From: Clusia tigrina
Taxonomy: Eukaryota > Arthropoda > Insecta > Diptera > Clusiidae
Direction of reading: 5' to 3'
Assembly: GCA_920105625.2 (NCBI GenBank)
Contig: OV050033.1
Span: forward strand, 88,910,280-88,974,279
Length of the DNA: 64,000 nucleotides
In this document: in pieces, positions 9,901 through 20,400 of the stretch
Layout of the letters: every line of letters starts with the position of its first letter
How positions within the stretch are numbered: position 1 is the stretch's first letter
Position numbers and translations under genes: made by a program
Notes under the pieces: model-generated
What the model was told of the DNA's origin: nothing
Database searches by the model: none
The model's input: only the letters and a program-made list of their open reading frames with translations

Positions 9901-10632
9901 AAAACAGCTTCCATTTTTCAGGCGGAGGTCCACGCTTTAGAGTTATGTGCTAGAGAATGTCTACGCAGGGGTACACGCAACACCAAAATATGCATACTCT
10001 CAGATAGCCAGGCAGCTCTAAAATCATTAATAAACTTCTCATTCCAATCAAAGCTGGTCTGGGAATGCTGTAAACTTCTCAATACCCTAGCAGCGAGAAA
10101 CTCTGTTACGCTAATGTGGGTACCGGGACACGAGGGACATGAGGGCAACGAAATGGCAGATTCTTTAGCAAAAAAGGGTGCAGACACTGCCTTTATAGGC
10201 CCAGAACCCTTCTGTGGGGTAAACAGTAGCTTCACAAATAACTTGTTGTGCGAACAGGAAAAACGAAGTCTGCTAAACTACTGGAGAGCCCAAAAAGGCA
10301 TGCGGCAGTCGAGACTACTCATTGATCCTGAACACATAAGGGTAGATGCTTCTTTAAACCTCAGCAGAAATGACATCAAACTATACACTGAACTTTTAAC
10401 AGGACACTGTAAACTAAATTACCACCTAAAGAAAATAGGCGTGGTAGAAGACGATTCTTGTCGACTCTGTCAAGAGAAGCAGGAAACGGCAGAACACATT
10501 CTGTGCACTTGCCCAGCGGTGGCAAGACGCAGACATAAGTACCTAGGCAGTGGGTTCATATCTCCAAATCACCTAGTTAAAATTAAGCCCACAGCAGTTA
10601 CGAGATTTATAAACAGTCTAGGACTGTTTTAG
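6985..10632 (+). CDS. ORF2 polyprotein: APE endonuclease, reverse transcriptase, RNase H
   Basis: An uninterrupted 1215-aa protein that nicks target DNA and copies element RNA onto the nick (target-primed reverse transcription). The APE-type endonuclease spans about residues 15-235: LQINLHR, E48 in IQEPW, SMYLPG, D152 and N154 in CDANAHH, and the SDH triad end at 226-228. The reverse transcriptase spans about 440-730: PKAYRPISL, motif A with D592 (VDITGAFD), the GCPQGGVLSP motif, and FADD with D682/D683. A thumb-like region follows. RNase H spans about 940-1070, with D947 (YTDGS), E981 (QAEVHAL), D1007 (SDSQAAL) and D1059 (GNEMADSLA). A CCHC cluster follows (C1159, C1162, H1171, C1176). All catalytic residues of the three enzymes are present. 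The start is set by the TAATG overlap with ORF1. RNase H supports an I-group/LOA-like placement. Confidence 0.96.
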   Translation: MSQAPSRTQNSWKQLHCLQINLHRAIAASYRLSALVEHQSLDFVAIQEPWATNGRINGLQTKTCKLIYDNNVDRPRAAIMINKNIKFLPISELLQRDLVAVQAEVPSAKGRRTVVLASMYLPGDTEDAVSRELQQLTEYCRTRSLQWVVCCDANAHHTVWGSTDTNGRGESLLDFITTNNLVVVNRGDEPTFMNAIRGEVLDLTLTSAFISNNISNWRVLNEVSLSDHRYICFDLGGEIGGTFEMRNVRKTNWSIYNFYLEQNIAGLSEKISNSQELDLEVNKLNNIIIEAFESSCNLVVKKRSRNVPWWSGELNVLRKKARQLFNRAKSNGDWASYRSALTAYNNELRRSKRDSWKKYCEEIETLPAATRLQKSLNKDHSNGLSTLKKPDGNFTESLEETGQLLLDTHFPGCATSGEDSEIIENTRFLMPTRRELSLARRIFTVNKTKWAISTFRPFKSPGVDNIQPCLLRQGVDVLAPVLTNIFRISLELGIVPKPWTKARVAFIPKAGKKADHTPKAYRPISLTSFLLKVMEKILDQYIRETYLKDSPLHIEQYAYQSGKSTETAIHSLTSKIEKAFEGKEIALCTSVDITGAFDNATFRSIEEGMNRKGIQRLIITWVLNMLKNRTTIFETGTAKQIVRSTKGCPQGGVLSPLLWLLVIDELLQTLNDLGYEIQGFADDLVIMVRGKFDSTITDRMQLALDITQNWCQEKGLSINPNKTNVVPFTKRRKLNLGTLSLGTTNLTMSNEMKYLGVILDKTLTWKNHLSYITSKALRATYACQRLYGKTWGLRPKMMAWSYKTIIVPMITYASLVWWPKVNQTGAQRTLNKIHRIACLSVTGAMRTCPTLALGVITGLTPLHLVVKRMAASAALRLPNLAHLKEGNLSGHAKILDTVWNSPCLMVFDKMDRKLDFSKQFKVVISDRSAWRNKEITIKQDSQLWYTDGSKMEDGSAGAGIVGPNFQKAIAMGKTASIFQAEVHALELCARECLRRGTRNTKICILSDSQAALKSLINFSFQSKLVWECCKLLNTLAARNSVTLMWVPGHEGHEGNEMADSLAKKGADTAFIGPEPFCGVNSSFTNNLLCEQEKRSLLNYWRAQKGMRQSRLLIDPEHIRVDASLNLSRNDIKLYTELLTGHCKLNYHLKKIGVVEDDSCRLCQEKQETAEHILCTCPAVARRRHKYLGSGFISPNHLVKIKPTAVTRFINSLGLF

Positions 10633-10690
10633 TTGGGTACGAGGCTGCACAATAGATCTTTTAGGTCGCGGTGTTCTTTTAGCCTGTCAA
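10633..10690 (+). other. Short 3' UTR of the retrotransposon
   Basis: Only 58 nt separate the ORF2 stop (TAG, 10630-10632) from the terminal TAA repeats. It contains no AATAAA. The first AATAAA downstream is in the adjoining satellite monomer at 10802-10807. This segment presumably includes the part of the RNA recognised by the element's reverse transcriptase, but no clear hairpin was found by eye. Confidence 0.8.
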
Positions 10691-10705
10691 TAATAATAAT
10701 AATAA
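10691..10705 (+). repeat. (TAA)5 tail of the retrotransposon
   Basis: Five TAA triplets end the element. The last (10703-10705) is also the first three bases of the right target-site duplication, so the exact junction is ambiguous. TAA tails are typical of I-group elements, in contrast to the poly(A) tails of jockey or L1. Confidence 0.92.
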
Positions 10706-10713
10706 CTCCTATA
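10703..10713 (+). repeat. Right target-site duplication
   Basis: 'taactcctata' matches 4935-4945. The satellite then continues with 'cggtacgtcc', exactly where the left flank broke off, so the insertion caused no loss of satellite. Confidence 0.92.
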
Positions 10714-13700
10714 CGGTACGTCCTACACCTATCAAAGTTTGCAACATAGAAACGCTTGTAACTTTTTACTGGAGCGTCATAAAACCTTGAAATTTTGTAA
10801 AAATAAAGTACTCGAGCCTCTTGTCAATTTAAGTTATTGCTCAAAGCTATGCTACCCTTGAGTCCCAAATCAAACACTGATAAAACTTCAAATGGCCCTG
10901 ACTCCTATACGGTACGTCCTACACCTATCAAAGATTGCAACATACAAATGCTTGTAACTTTTTAATGGAGCGACATAAAACCTTGAAATTTTGTAACAAT
11001 AAAGTACTCGAGCCTCTTGTCAATTTAAGCTATCGCTCAAAGCTATGCTACCCTTGAGTCCCAAATCAAACACTGATACAACTTCAAATGGCCTTAACTT
11101 CTATACGGTACGTCCTTCACCTATCAAAGTTCGCAACATACAAATGCTTGTAACTTTTTACTAGAGCGTCATAAAACCTTGAAATTTTGTAACAATAAAG
11201 TACTCGAGCCTCTTGTCAATTTAATCTATCGCTCAAAGCTATGCTACCCTTGAGTCCCAAATCAAACACTTGATAAAACTTTAAATGGTCCTAACTTCAA
11301 TACGGTACGCCCTACACCTATCAAAGTGTGCAACATACAAATGCTTGTAACTTTTTACTGGAGCGTCATAAAACCTTGAAATTTTGTAACAATAAAGTAC
11401 TCGAGCCTCTTGTCAATTTAAGCTATCGCTCAAAGCTATGCTACCCATGAGTCCCAAATCAAACACTGATAAAACTTCAAATGGCCCTAACTTCTATACG
11501 GTACGTCCTACAACTATTAAATTTTGCAACCTACAAATGCTTGTAACTTTTCACTGGTGCGTCATAAAACCTTGAAATTTTGTAACAATAAAGTACTCGA
11601 GCCTCTTTTTCAATTTAAGTTATCGCTCAAAGCTATGCTACCCTTGAGTCCCAAATCAAACACTGATAAAACTTCAAATGGACCTAACTCCTATACGGTA
11701 CGTCCTACACCTATCAAAGTTTGCAACATAGAAACGCTTGTAACTTTTTACTGGAGCGTCATAAAACCTTGAAATTTTGTAAAAATAAAGTACTCGAGCC
11801 TCTTGTCAATTTAAGTTATTGCTCAAAGCTATGCTACCCTTGAGTCCCAAATCAAACACCGATAAAACTTCAAATGTCCCTGACTCCTATACGGTACGTC
11901 CTACACATATCAAAGTTTGCAACATACAAATGCTTGTAACTTTTTAATGGAGCGACATAAAACCTTGAAATTTTGTAACAATAAAGTACTCGAGGCTCTT
12001 GTCAATTTAAGCTATCGCTCAAAGCTATGCTACCCTTGAGTCCCAAATCAAACACTGATAAAACTTCAAATGGCCTTAACTTATATACGGTACGTCCTAC
12101 AACTATCAAAGTTTGCAACATACAAATGCTTGTAACTTTTTACTGGAGCGTCATAAAACCTTGAAATTTTGTAACAATAAAGTACTCGAGCCTCTTGTCA
12201 ATTTAAGCTATCGCTCAAAGCTATGCTACCCATGAGTCCCAAATCAAACACTGATAAAACTTCAAATGGCCCTAACTTCTATACGGTACGTCCTACAACT
12301 ATCAAATTTTGCAACCTACAAATGCTTGTAACTTTTCACTGGAGCGTCATAAGACCTTGAAATTTTGTAACAATAAAGTACTCGAGCCTCTTTTTCAATT
12401 TAAGTTATCGCTCAAAGCTATGCTACCCTTGAGTCCCAAATCAAACACTGATAAAACTTCAAATGGACCTAACTCCTATACGGTACGTCCTACACCTATT
12501 AAAGTTTGCAACATAGAAACGCTTGTAACTTTTTACTGGAGCGTCATAAAACCTTGAAATTTTGTAAAAATAAAGTACTCGAGCCTCTTGTCAATTTAAG
12601 TTATTGCTCAAAGCTATGCTACCCTTGAGTCCCAAATCAAACACTGATAAAACTTCAAATGGCCCTGACTCCTATACGGTACGTCCTACACCTATCAAAG
12701 ATTGCAACATACAAATGCTTGTAACTTTTTAATGGAGCGACATAAAACCTTGAAATTTTGTAACAATAAAGTACTCGAGCCTCTTGTCAATTTAAGCTAT
12801 CGCTCAAAGCTATGCTACCCTTGAGTCCCAAATCAAACACTGATACAACTTCAAATGGCCTTAACTTTTATACGGTACGTCCTTCACCTATCAAAGTTCG
12901 CAACATACAAATGCTTGTAACTTTTTACTGGAGCGTCATAAAACCTTGAAATTTTGTAACAATAAAGTACTCGAGCCTCTTGTCAATTTAATCTATCGCT
13001 CAAAGCTATGCTACCCTTGAGTCCCAAATCAAACACTTGATAAAACTTTAAATGGTCCTAACTTCAATACGGTACGCCCTACACCTATCAAAGTGTGCAA
13101 CATACAAATGCTTGTAACTTTTTACTGGAGCGTCATAAAACCTTGAAATTTTGTAACAATAAAGTACTCGAGCCTCTTGTCAATTTAAGCTATCGCTCAA
13201 AGCTATGCTACCCATGAGTCCCAAATCAAACACTGATAAAACTTCAAATGGCCCTAACTTCTATACGGTACGTCCTACAACTATTAAATTTTGCAACCTA
13301 CAAATGCTTGTAACTTTTCACTGGAGCGTCATAAAACCTTGAAATTTTGTAACAATAAAGTACTCGAGCCTCTTTTTCAATTTAAGTTATCGCTCAAAGC
13401 TATGCTACCCTTGAGTCCCAAATCAAACACTGATAAAACTTCAAATGGACCTAACTCCTATACGGTACGTCCTACACCTATCAAAGTTTGCAACATAGAA
13501 ACGCTTGTAACTTTTTACTGGAGCGTCATAAAACCTTGAAATTTTGTAAAAATAAAGTACTCGAGCCTCTTGTCAATTTAAGTTATTGCTCAAAGCTATG
13601 CTACCCTTGAGTCCCAAATCAAACACCGATAAAACTTCAAATGTCCCTGACTCCTATACGGTACGTCCTACACATATCAAAGTTTGCAACATACAAATGC

Positions 13701-14990
13701 TTGTAACTTTTTAATGGAGCGACATAAAACCTTGAAATTTTGTAACAATAAAGTACTCGAGCCTCTTGTCAATTTAAGCTATCGCTCAAAGCTATGCTAC
13801 CCTTGAGTCCCAAATCAAACACTGATACAACTTCAAATGGCCCTAACTTCTATACGGTACGTCCTACAACTATTAAATTTTGCAACCTACAAATGCTTGT
13901 AACTTTTTACTGGAGCGTCATAAAACCTTTTTGTAACAATAAAGTACTCGAGCCTCTTGTCAATTTAAGCTATCGCGCAAAGCTATGCTTCCGTTGAGTT
14001 CCAAATCAAACACTGATAAAACTTCAAATGGCCCTAACTTCTATACGGTACGTCCTACAACTATCAAAGTTTGCAACATACAAATGCTTGTAACTTTTTA
14101 CTGGAGCGTCATAAAACCTTGAAATTTTGTAACAATAAAGTACTCGAGCCTCTTGTCAATTTAAGCTGTCGCTCAAAGCTATGCTACCCATGAGGCCCAA
14201 ATCAAACACTGATAAAACTTCAAATGGCCCTAACTTCTATACGGTACGTCCTACAACTATCAAATTTTGCAACCTACAAATGCTTGTAACTTTTCACTGG
14301 AGCGTCATAAAACCTTGAAATTTTGTAACAATAAAGTACTCGAGCCTCTTTTTCAATTTAAGTTATCGCTCAAAGCTATGCTACCCTTGAGTCCCAAATC
14401 AAACACTGATAAAACTTCTAATGGACCTAACTCCTATACGGTACGTCCTACACCTATCAAAGTTTGCAACATAGAAACGCTTGTAACTTTTTACTGGAGC
14501 GTCATAAAACCTTGAAATTTTGTAAAAATAAAGTACTCGAGCCTCTTGTCAATTTAAGCTATTGCTCAAAGCTATGCTACCCTTGAGTCCCAAATCAAAC
14601 ACTGATAAAACTTCAAATGGCCCTGACTCCTATACGGTACGTCCTACACCTATCAAAGATTGCAACATACAAATGCTTTTAACTTTTTAATGGAGCGACA
14701 TAAAACCTTGAAATTTTGTAACAATAAAGTACTCGAGCCTCTTGTCAATTTAAGCTATCGCTCAAAGATTTGCTACCCTTGAGTCCCAAATCAAACACTG
14801 ATACAACTTCAAATGGCATTAACTTCTATACGGTACGTCCTTCACCTATCAAAGTTTGCAACATACAAATGCTTGCAACTTTTTACTGGAGCGTCATAAA
14901 ACCTTGAAATTTTGTAACAATAAAGTACTCGAGCCTCTTGTCAATTTAATCTATCGCTCAAAGCTATGCTACCCTTGAGTCCCAAATCAA
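10703..14990 (+). repeat. HOR block with 1.77 and 1.96-kb periods, same family as the left array
   Basis: Monomers carry the same private variants as positions 1-4945, for example 'ggccctgactcc', 'gcaacctacaaatg' and 'cctctttttcaattt'. The 'aatggtcctaacttcaa' monomer occurs at about 11285 and 13052, a 1767-bp period. Other marked monomers recur at 1958 bp (12309 and 14267). The insertion therefore landed inside one HOR family and split it. Confidence 0.85.
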
Positions 14991-16560
14991 ACACTTGATA
15001 AAACCTTAAATGGCCCTAACTTCAATACGGTACGCCCTACACCTATCAAAGTTTGCACCATTCAAATGCTTGTAACTTTTTACGGGACATCATAAAACTT
15101 TGAAATTTTGTAACAATAAAGTACTCGAGCCTCTTGTCAATTTAAGCTATCGCTAAAAGCTATGCTACCCTTGAGTCCCAAATCAAACACTTGATAAAAC
15201 TTTAAATGGCCCTAACTTCAATACGGTACGCCCTACACCTATCAAAGTTTGCACCATTCAAATGCTTGCAACTTTTTACTGGAGCGTCATAAAACCTTGA
15301 ATTTTTGTAACAATAAAGTACTCGAGGCTCTTGTCAATTTAATCTATCGCTCAAAGCTATGCTACCCTTGAGTCCCAAATCAAACACTTGATAAAACTTT
15401 AAATGGCCCCAACTTCAATACGGTACGCCCTACACCTATCAAAGTTTGCACCATTCAAATGCTTGCAACTTTTTACTGGAGCGTCATAAAACCTTGAAAT
15501 TTTGTAACAATAAAGTACTCGAGCCTCTTGTCAATTTAAGCTATCGCTCAAAGCTATGCTACCCTTGAGTTCCAAATCAAACACTGATAAAACTTCAAAT
15601 GGCCCTAACTTCTATACGGTAGGTCTTACACCTATCACAGTTTGCAACATACAAATGCTTGTAACTTTTTACTGGAGCGTCATAAAACCTTGAAATTTTG
15701 TAACAATAAAATACTCGAGCCTCTTGTCAATTTAAGCTATCGCTCAAAGCTATGCTACCCTTGAGTTCCAAATCAAACACTGATAAAACTTCAAATGGCC
15801 CTAATTTCTATACGGTACGTCCTTCTCCTATCACAGTTTGCAACATACAAATGCTTGTAACTTTTTACTGGAGCGTCATAAGACCTTGAAATTTTGTAAC
15901 AATAAAGTACTCGAGCCTCTTGCCAATTTGAACTATCGCTCAAAGCTATGCTACCATTGAGTCCCAAATCAAACACTGATAAAACTTCAAATGGCCCTAA
16001 CTTCTATGCGGTACGTCCTACACCTATCAAAGTTTGCAACATACAAATGCTTGTAACTTTTTACTGGAGCGTCATAAAACCTAGAAATTTTGTAACAATA
16101 AAGTACTCGAGCCTCTTGTCAATTTAAACTATCGCTCAAAGCTATGCTACCCTTGAGTTCCAAATCAAACACTGATAAAACTTCAAATGGCCCTAATTTC
16201 TATACGGTACGTCCTTCTCCTATCACAGTTTGCAACATACAAATGCTTGTAACTTTTTACTGGAGCGTCATAAAACCTTGAAATTTTGTAACAATAAAGT
16301 ACTCGAGCCTCTTGTCAATTTAAACTATCGCTCAAAGCTATGCTACCATTGAGTCCCAAATCAAACACTGATAAAACTTCAAATGGCCCTAATTTTTATG
16401 CGGTACGTCCTACACCTATCAAAGTTTGCAACATACAAATGCTTGTAACTTTTTACTGGAGCGTCATAAAACCTTGAAATTTTGTAACAATAAAGCACCC
16501 GAGCCTCTTGTCAATTTAAGCTATCGCTCAAAGCTATGCTACCGTTGAGTTCCAAATCAA
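14991..16560 (+). repeat. Locally distinct satellite subfamily
   Basis: Three consecutive monomers (about 15050, 15247 and 15445) share 'gtttgcaccattcaaatg', which I did not see elsewhere in the window. They are followed by monomers with 'tatcacagtttgc' and 'gtccttctcc'. This short run looks like a small local amplification between two larger HOR families. Confidence 0.7.
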
Positions 16561-19500
16561 ACACTGATAAAACTTCAAATGGCCCTAACTCCTATACGGT
16601 ACGTCCTACACCTATCAAAGTTGCAACATAGAAATGCTTGTAACTTTTTACTGGAGCGTCATAAAACCTTGAAATTTTGGAACAATAAAGTACTCGAGCC
16701 TCTTGTCAATTTAAGCTATCGCTCAAAGCTATGCTACCATTGTGTCCCAAATCAAACACTGATAAAACTTCAAATGGCCCTAACTTCTATACGGTACGTC
16801 CTACAACTATCAAAGTTTGCAACATACAAATGGTTGTAACTTTTTACTGGAGCGTCATAAAACCTTGAAATTTTGTAACAATAAAGTACTCGAGCCTCTT
16901 GTCAATTTAAGCTATCGCTCAAAGCTATGCTACCCATGAGTCCCAAATCAAACACTGATAAAACTTCAAATGGCCCTATCTTCTATACGGTACGTCCTAC
17001 AACTATCAAATTTTGCAACATACAAATGCTTGTAACTTTTCACTGGAGCGTCATAAAACCTTGAAATTTTGTAACAATAAAGTACTCGAGCCTCTTTTTC
17101 AATTTAAGTTATCGCTCAAAGCTATGCTACCCTTGAGTCCCAAATCAAACACTGATAAAACTTCAAATGGACCTAACTCCTATACGGTACGTCCTACACC
17201 TATCAAAGATTGCAACATAGAAACGCTTGTAACTTTTTACTGGAGCGTCATAAAACCTTGAAATTTTGTAAAAATAAAGTACTCGATCCTCTTGTCAATT
17301 TAAGTTATCGCTCAAAGCTATGCTACCCTTGAGTCCCAAATCAAACACTGATAAAACTTCAAATGGCCTTAACTTCTATACGGTACCTCCTAAACCTATC
17401 AAAGTTTGCAACATACAAATGCTTGTAACTTTTTACTGGAGCGTCATAAAACCTTGAAATTTGGTAACAATAAAGTTCTCGAGCCTCTTGTCAATTTAAT
17501 CTATCGCTCAAAGCTATGCTACCCTTGAGTCCCAAATCAAACACTTGATAAAACTTCAAATGGCCCTAACTTCTATACGGTACGCCCTACACCTATCAAA
17601 GTTTGCAACATTCAAATGCTTGTAACTTTTTACTGGAGCGTCATAAAACCTTGAAATTTTGTAACAATAAAGTACTCGAACCTCTTTTTCAATTTAAGTT
17701 ATCGCTCAAAGCTATGCTACCCTTGAGTCCCAAATCAAACACTGATAAAACTTCAAGTGGCCCTAACTCCTATACGGTACGTCCTACACTTATCAAAGTT
17801 TGCAACATAGAAATACTAGTAACTTTTCACTGGAGCGTCATAAAACCTTGAAATTTTGTAACAATAAAATACTCGAGCCTCTTGTCAATTTAAGCTATCG
17901 CTCAAAGCTATGGTACCATTGAGTCCCAAATCAAACACTGATAAAACTTCAAATGGCCTTAACTTCTATACGGTACGTCCTACAACTATCGAAGTTTGCA
18001 ACATACAAATGCTTGTAACTTTTTACTGGAGCGTCATAAAACCTTGAAATTTTGTAACAATAAAGCACCCGAGCCTCTTGCCAATTTAAGCTATCGCTCA
18101 AAGCTATGCTACCGTTGAGTTCCAAATCAAACACTGATAAAACTTCAAATGGCCCTAACTCCTATACAGTACGTCCTACACCTATCAAAGTTTGCAACAT
18201 AGAAATGCTTGTAACTTTTTACTGGAGCGTCATAAAACCTTGAAATTTTGGAACAATAAAGTACTCGAGCCTCTTGTCAATTTAAGCTATCGCTCAAAGC
18301 TATGCTACCATTGTGTCCCAAATCAAACACTGATAAAACTTCAAATGGCCCTAACTTCTATACGGTACGTTCTACAACTATCAAAGTTTGCAACATACAA
18401 ATGCTTGTAACTTTTTACTGGAGCGTCATAAAACCTTGAAATTTTGTAACAATAAAGTATTCGAGCCTCTTGTCAATTTAAGCTATCGCTCAAAGCTATA
18501 CTACCCATGAGTCCCAAATCAAACACTGATAAAACTTCAAATGGCCCTAACTTCTATACGGTACGTCCTACAACTATCAAATTTTGCAACCTACAAATGC
18601 TTGTAACTTTTCACTGGAGCGTCATAAAACCTTGAAATTTTGTAACAATAAAGTACTCGAGCCTCTTTTTCAATTTAAGTTATCGCTCAAAGTTATGCTA
18701 CCCTTGAGTCCCAAATCAAACACTGATAGAACTTCAAATGGACCTAACTCCTATACGGTACGTCCTACACCTATCAAAGATTGCAACATAGAAACGCTTG
18801 TAACTTTTTACTGGAGCGTCATAAAACCTTGAAATTTGGTAACAATAAAGTACTCGAGCCTCTTGTCAATTTAATCTATCGCTCAAAGCTATGCTACCCT
18901 TGAGTCCCAAATCAAACACTTAATAAAACTTCAAATGGCCCTAACTTCTATACGATACGCCCTACACCTATCAAAGTTTGCAACATTCAAATGCTTGTAA
19001 CTTTTTACTGGACATCAAAAAACTTTGAAATTTTGTAACAATAAAGTACTCGAGCCTCTGGTCAATTTAAGCTATCGCTCAAAGCTATGCTACCCATGAG
19101 TCCCAAATCAAACACTGATAAAACTTCAAATGGCCCTAACTTCTATACGGTACGTCCTACAACTATCAAATTTTGCAACATACAAATGCTTGTAATTTTT
19201 TACTGGAGCGTCATAAAACCTTGAAATTTTGTAACAATAAAGCACCCGAGCCTCTTGCCAATTTAAGCTATCGCTCAAAGCTATGCTACCCTTGAGTCCC
19301 AAATCAAACACTGATAAAACTTCAAATGGCCTTAACTTCTATACGGTACGTCCTACACCTATCGAAGTTTGCAACATACAAATGCTTGTAACTTTTTACT
19401 GTAGCGTCATAAAACCTTGAAATTTTGTAACAATAAAGCACCCGAGCCTCTTGCCAATTTAAGCTATCGCTCAAAGCTATGCTACCGTTGAGTTCCAAAT

Positions 19501-20400
19501 CAAACACTGATAAAACTTCAAATGGCCCTAACTCCTATACGGTACGTCCTACAACTATCAAAGTTTGCAACATAGAAATGCTTGTAACTTTTTACTGGAG
19601 CGTCATAAAACCTTGAAATTTTGGAACAATAAAGTACTCGAGCCTCTTGTCAATTTAAGCTATCGCTCAAAGCTATGCTACCATTGTGTCCCAAATCAAA
19701 CACTGATAAAACTTCAAATGGCCCTAACTTCTATACGGTACGTCCTACAACTATCAAAGTTTGCAACATACAAATGCTTGTAACTTTTTACTGGAGCGTC
19801 ATAAAACCTTGAAATTTTGTAAAAATAAAGTACTCGATCCTCTTGTCAATTTAAGTTATCGCTCAAAGCTATACTACCCATGAGTCCCAAATCAAACACT
19901 GATAAAACTTCAAATGGCCCTAACTTCTATACGGTACGCCCTACACCTATCAAAGTTTGCAACATTCAAATGCTTGTAACTTTTTACTGGACATCATAAA
20001 ACTTTGAAATTTTGTAACAATAAAGTACTCGAGCCTCTGGTCAATTTAAGCTATCGCTCGAAGCTATGCTACCCATGAGTCCCAAATCAAACACTGATAA
20101 AACTTCAAATGGCCCTAAATTCTATACGGTACGTCCTACAACTATCAAATTTTGCAACATACAAATGCTTGTAACTTTTCACTGGAGCGTCATAAAACCT
20201 TGAAATTTGGTAACAATAAAGTACTCGAGCCTCTTGTCAATTTAATCTATCGCTTAAAGCTATGCTACCCTTGAGTCCCAAATCAAACACTTGATAAAAC
20301 TTCAAATGGCCCTAACTTCTATACGGTACGCCCTACACCTATCAAAGGTTGCAACATTCAAATGCTTGTAACTTTTTACTGGACATCATAAAACTTTGAA
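16561..20400 (+). repeat. HOR block, 1373-bp and 1571-bp spacings
   Basis: Monomers with 'ttggaacaataaag' plus 'accattgtgtccc' recur at 18192 and 19565 (1373 bp, seven monomers). The frame at 17949 recurs at 19322 (1373 bp). The monomer at 17013 recurs at 18584 (1571 bp, eight monomers). Variants 'aaagcacccgagcc' and 'actggacatcataaaac' appear here. Confidence 0.75.

Larger units (their letters stand above)
4946..10702 (+). mobile_element. Full-length LOA-like (I-group) non-LTR retrotransposon
   Basis: A single 5.76-kb insertion in the satellite. It has target-site duplications, no long terminal repeats, two ORFs in LINE order, and a 3' (TAA)n tail. ORF2 carries APE endonuclease, reverse transcriptase, an RNase H domain and a C-terminal CCHC cluster. 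RNase H plus a DUF4780-like ORF1 without zinc knuckles suggests the I group, most like LOA/Baggins-type elements of insects; the clade is inferred from memory of these families, not from a search. The 5' end is not truncated, since it begins exactly with a ribozyme-like fold. Neither ORF has a stop or frameshift, so the copy could be active. Base composition is clearly less AT-rich than the flanking satellite. It is the only interspersed element in the window. Confidence 0.93.

Noticed and set aside
4946..10702. Telomere- or rDNA-specific element (TRAS/SART or R1/R2 type)
   Set aside because: The target is a 196-bp satellite, not TTAGG repeats or rDNA. ORF2 has RNase H, the tail is (TAA)n, and ORF1 lacks zinc knuckles. 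Only the UAAUG layout resembles SART1.
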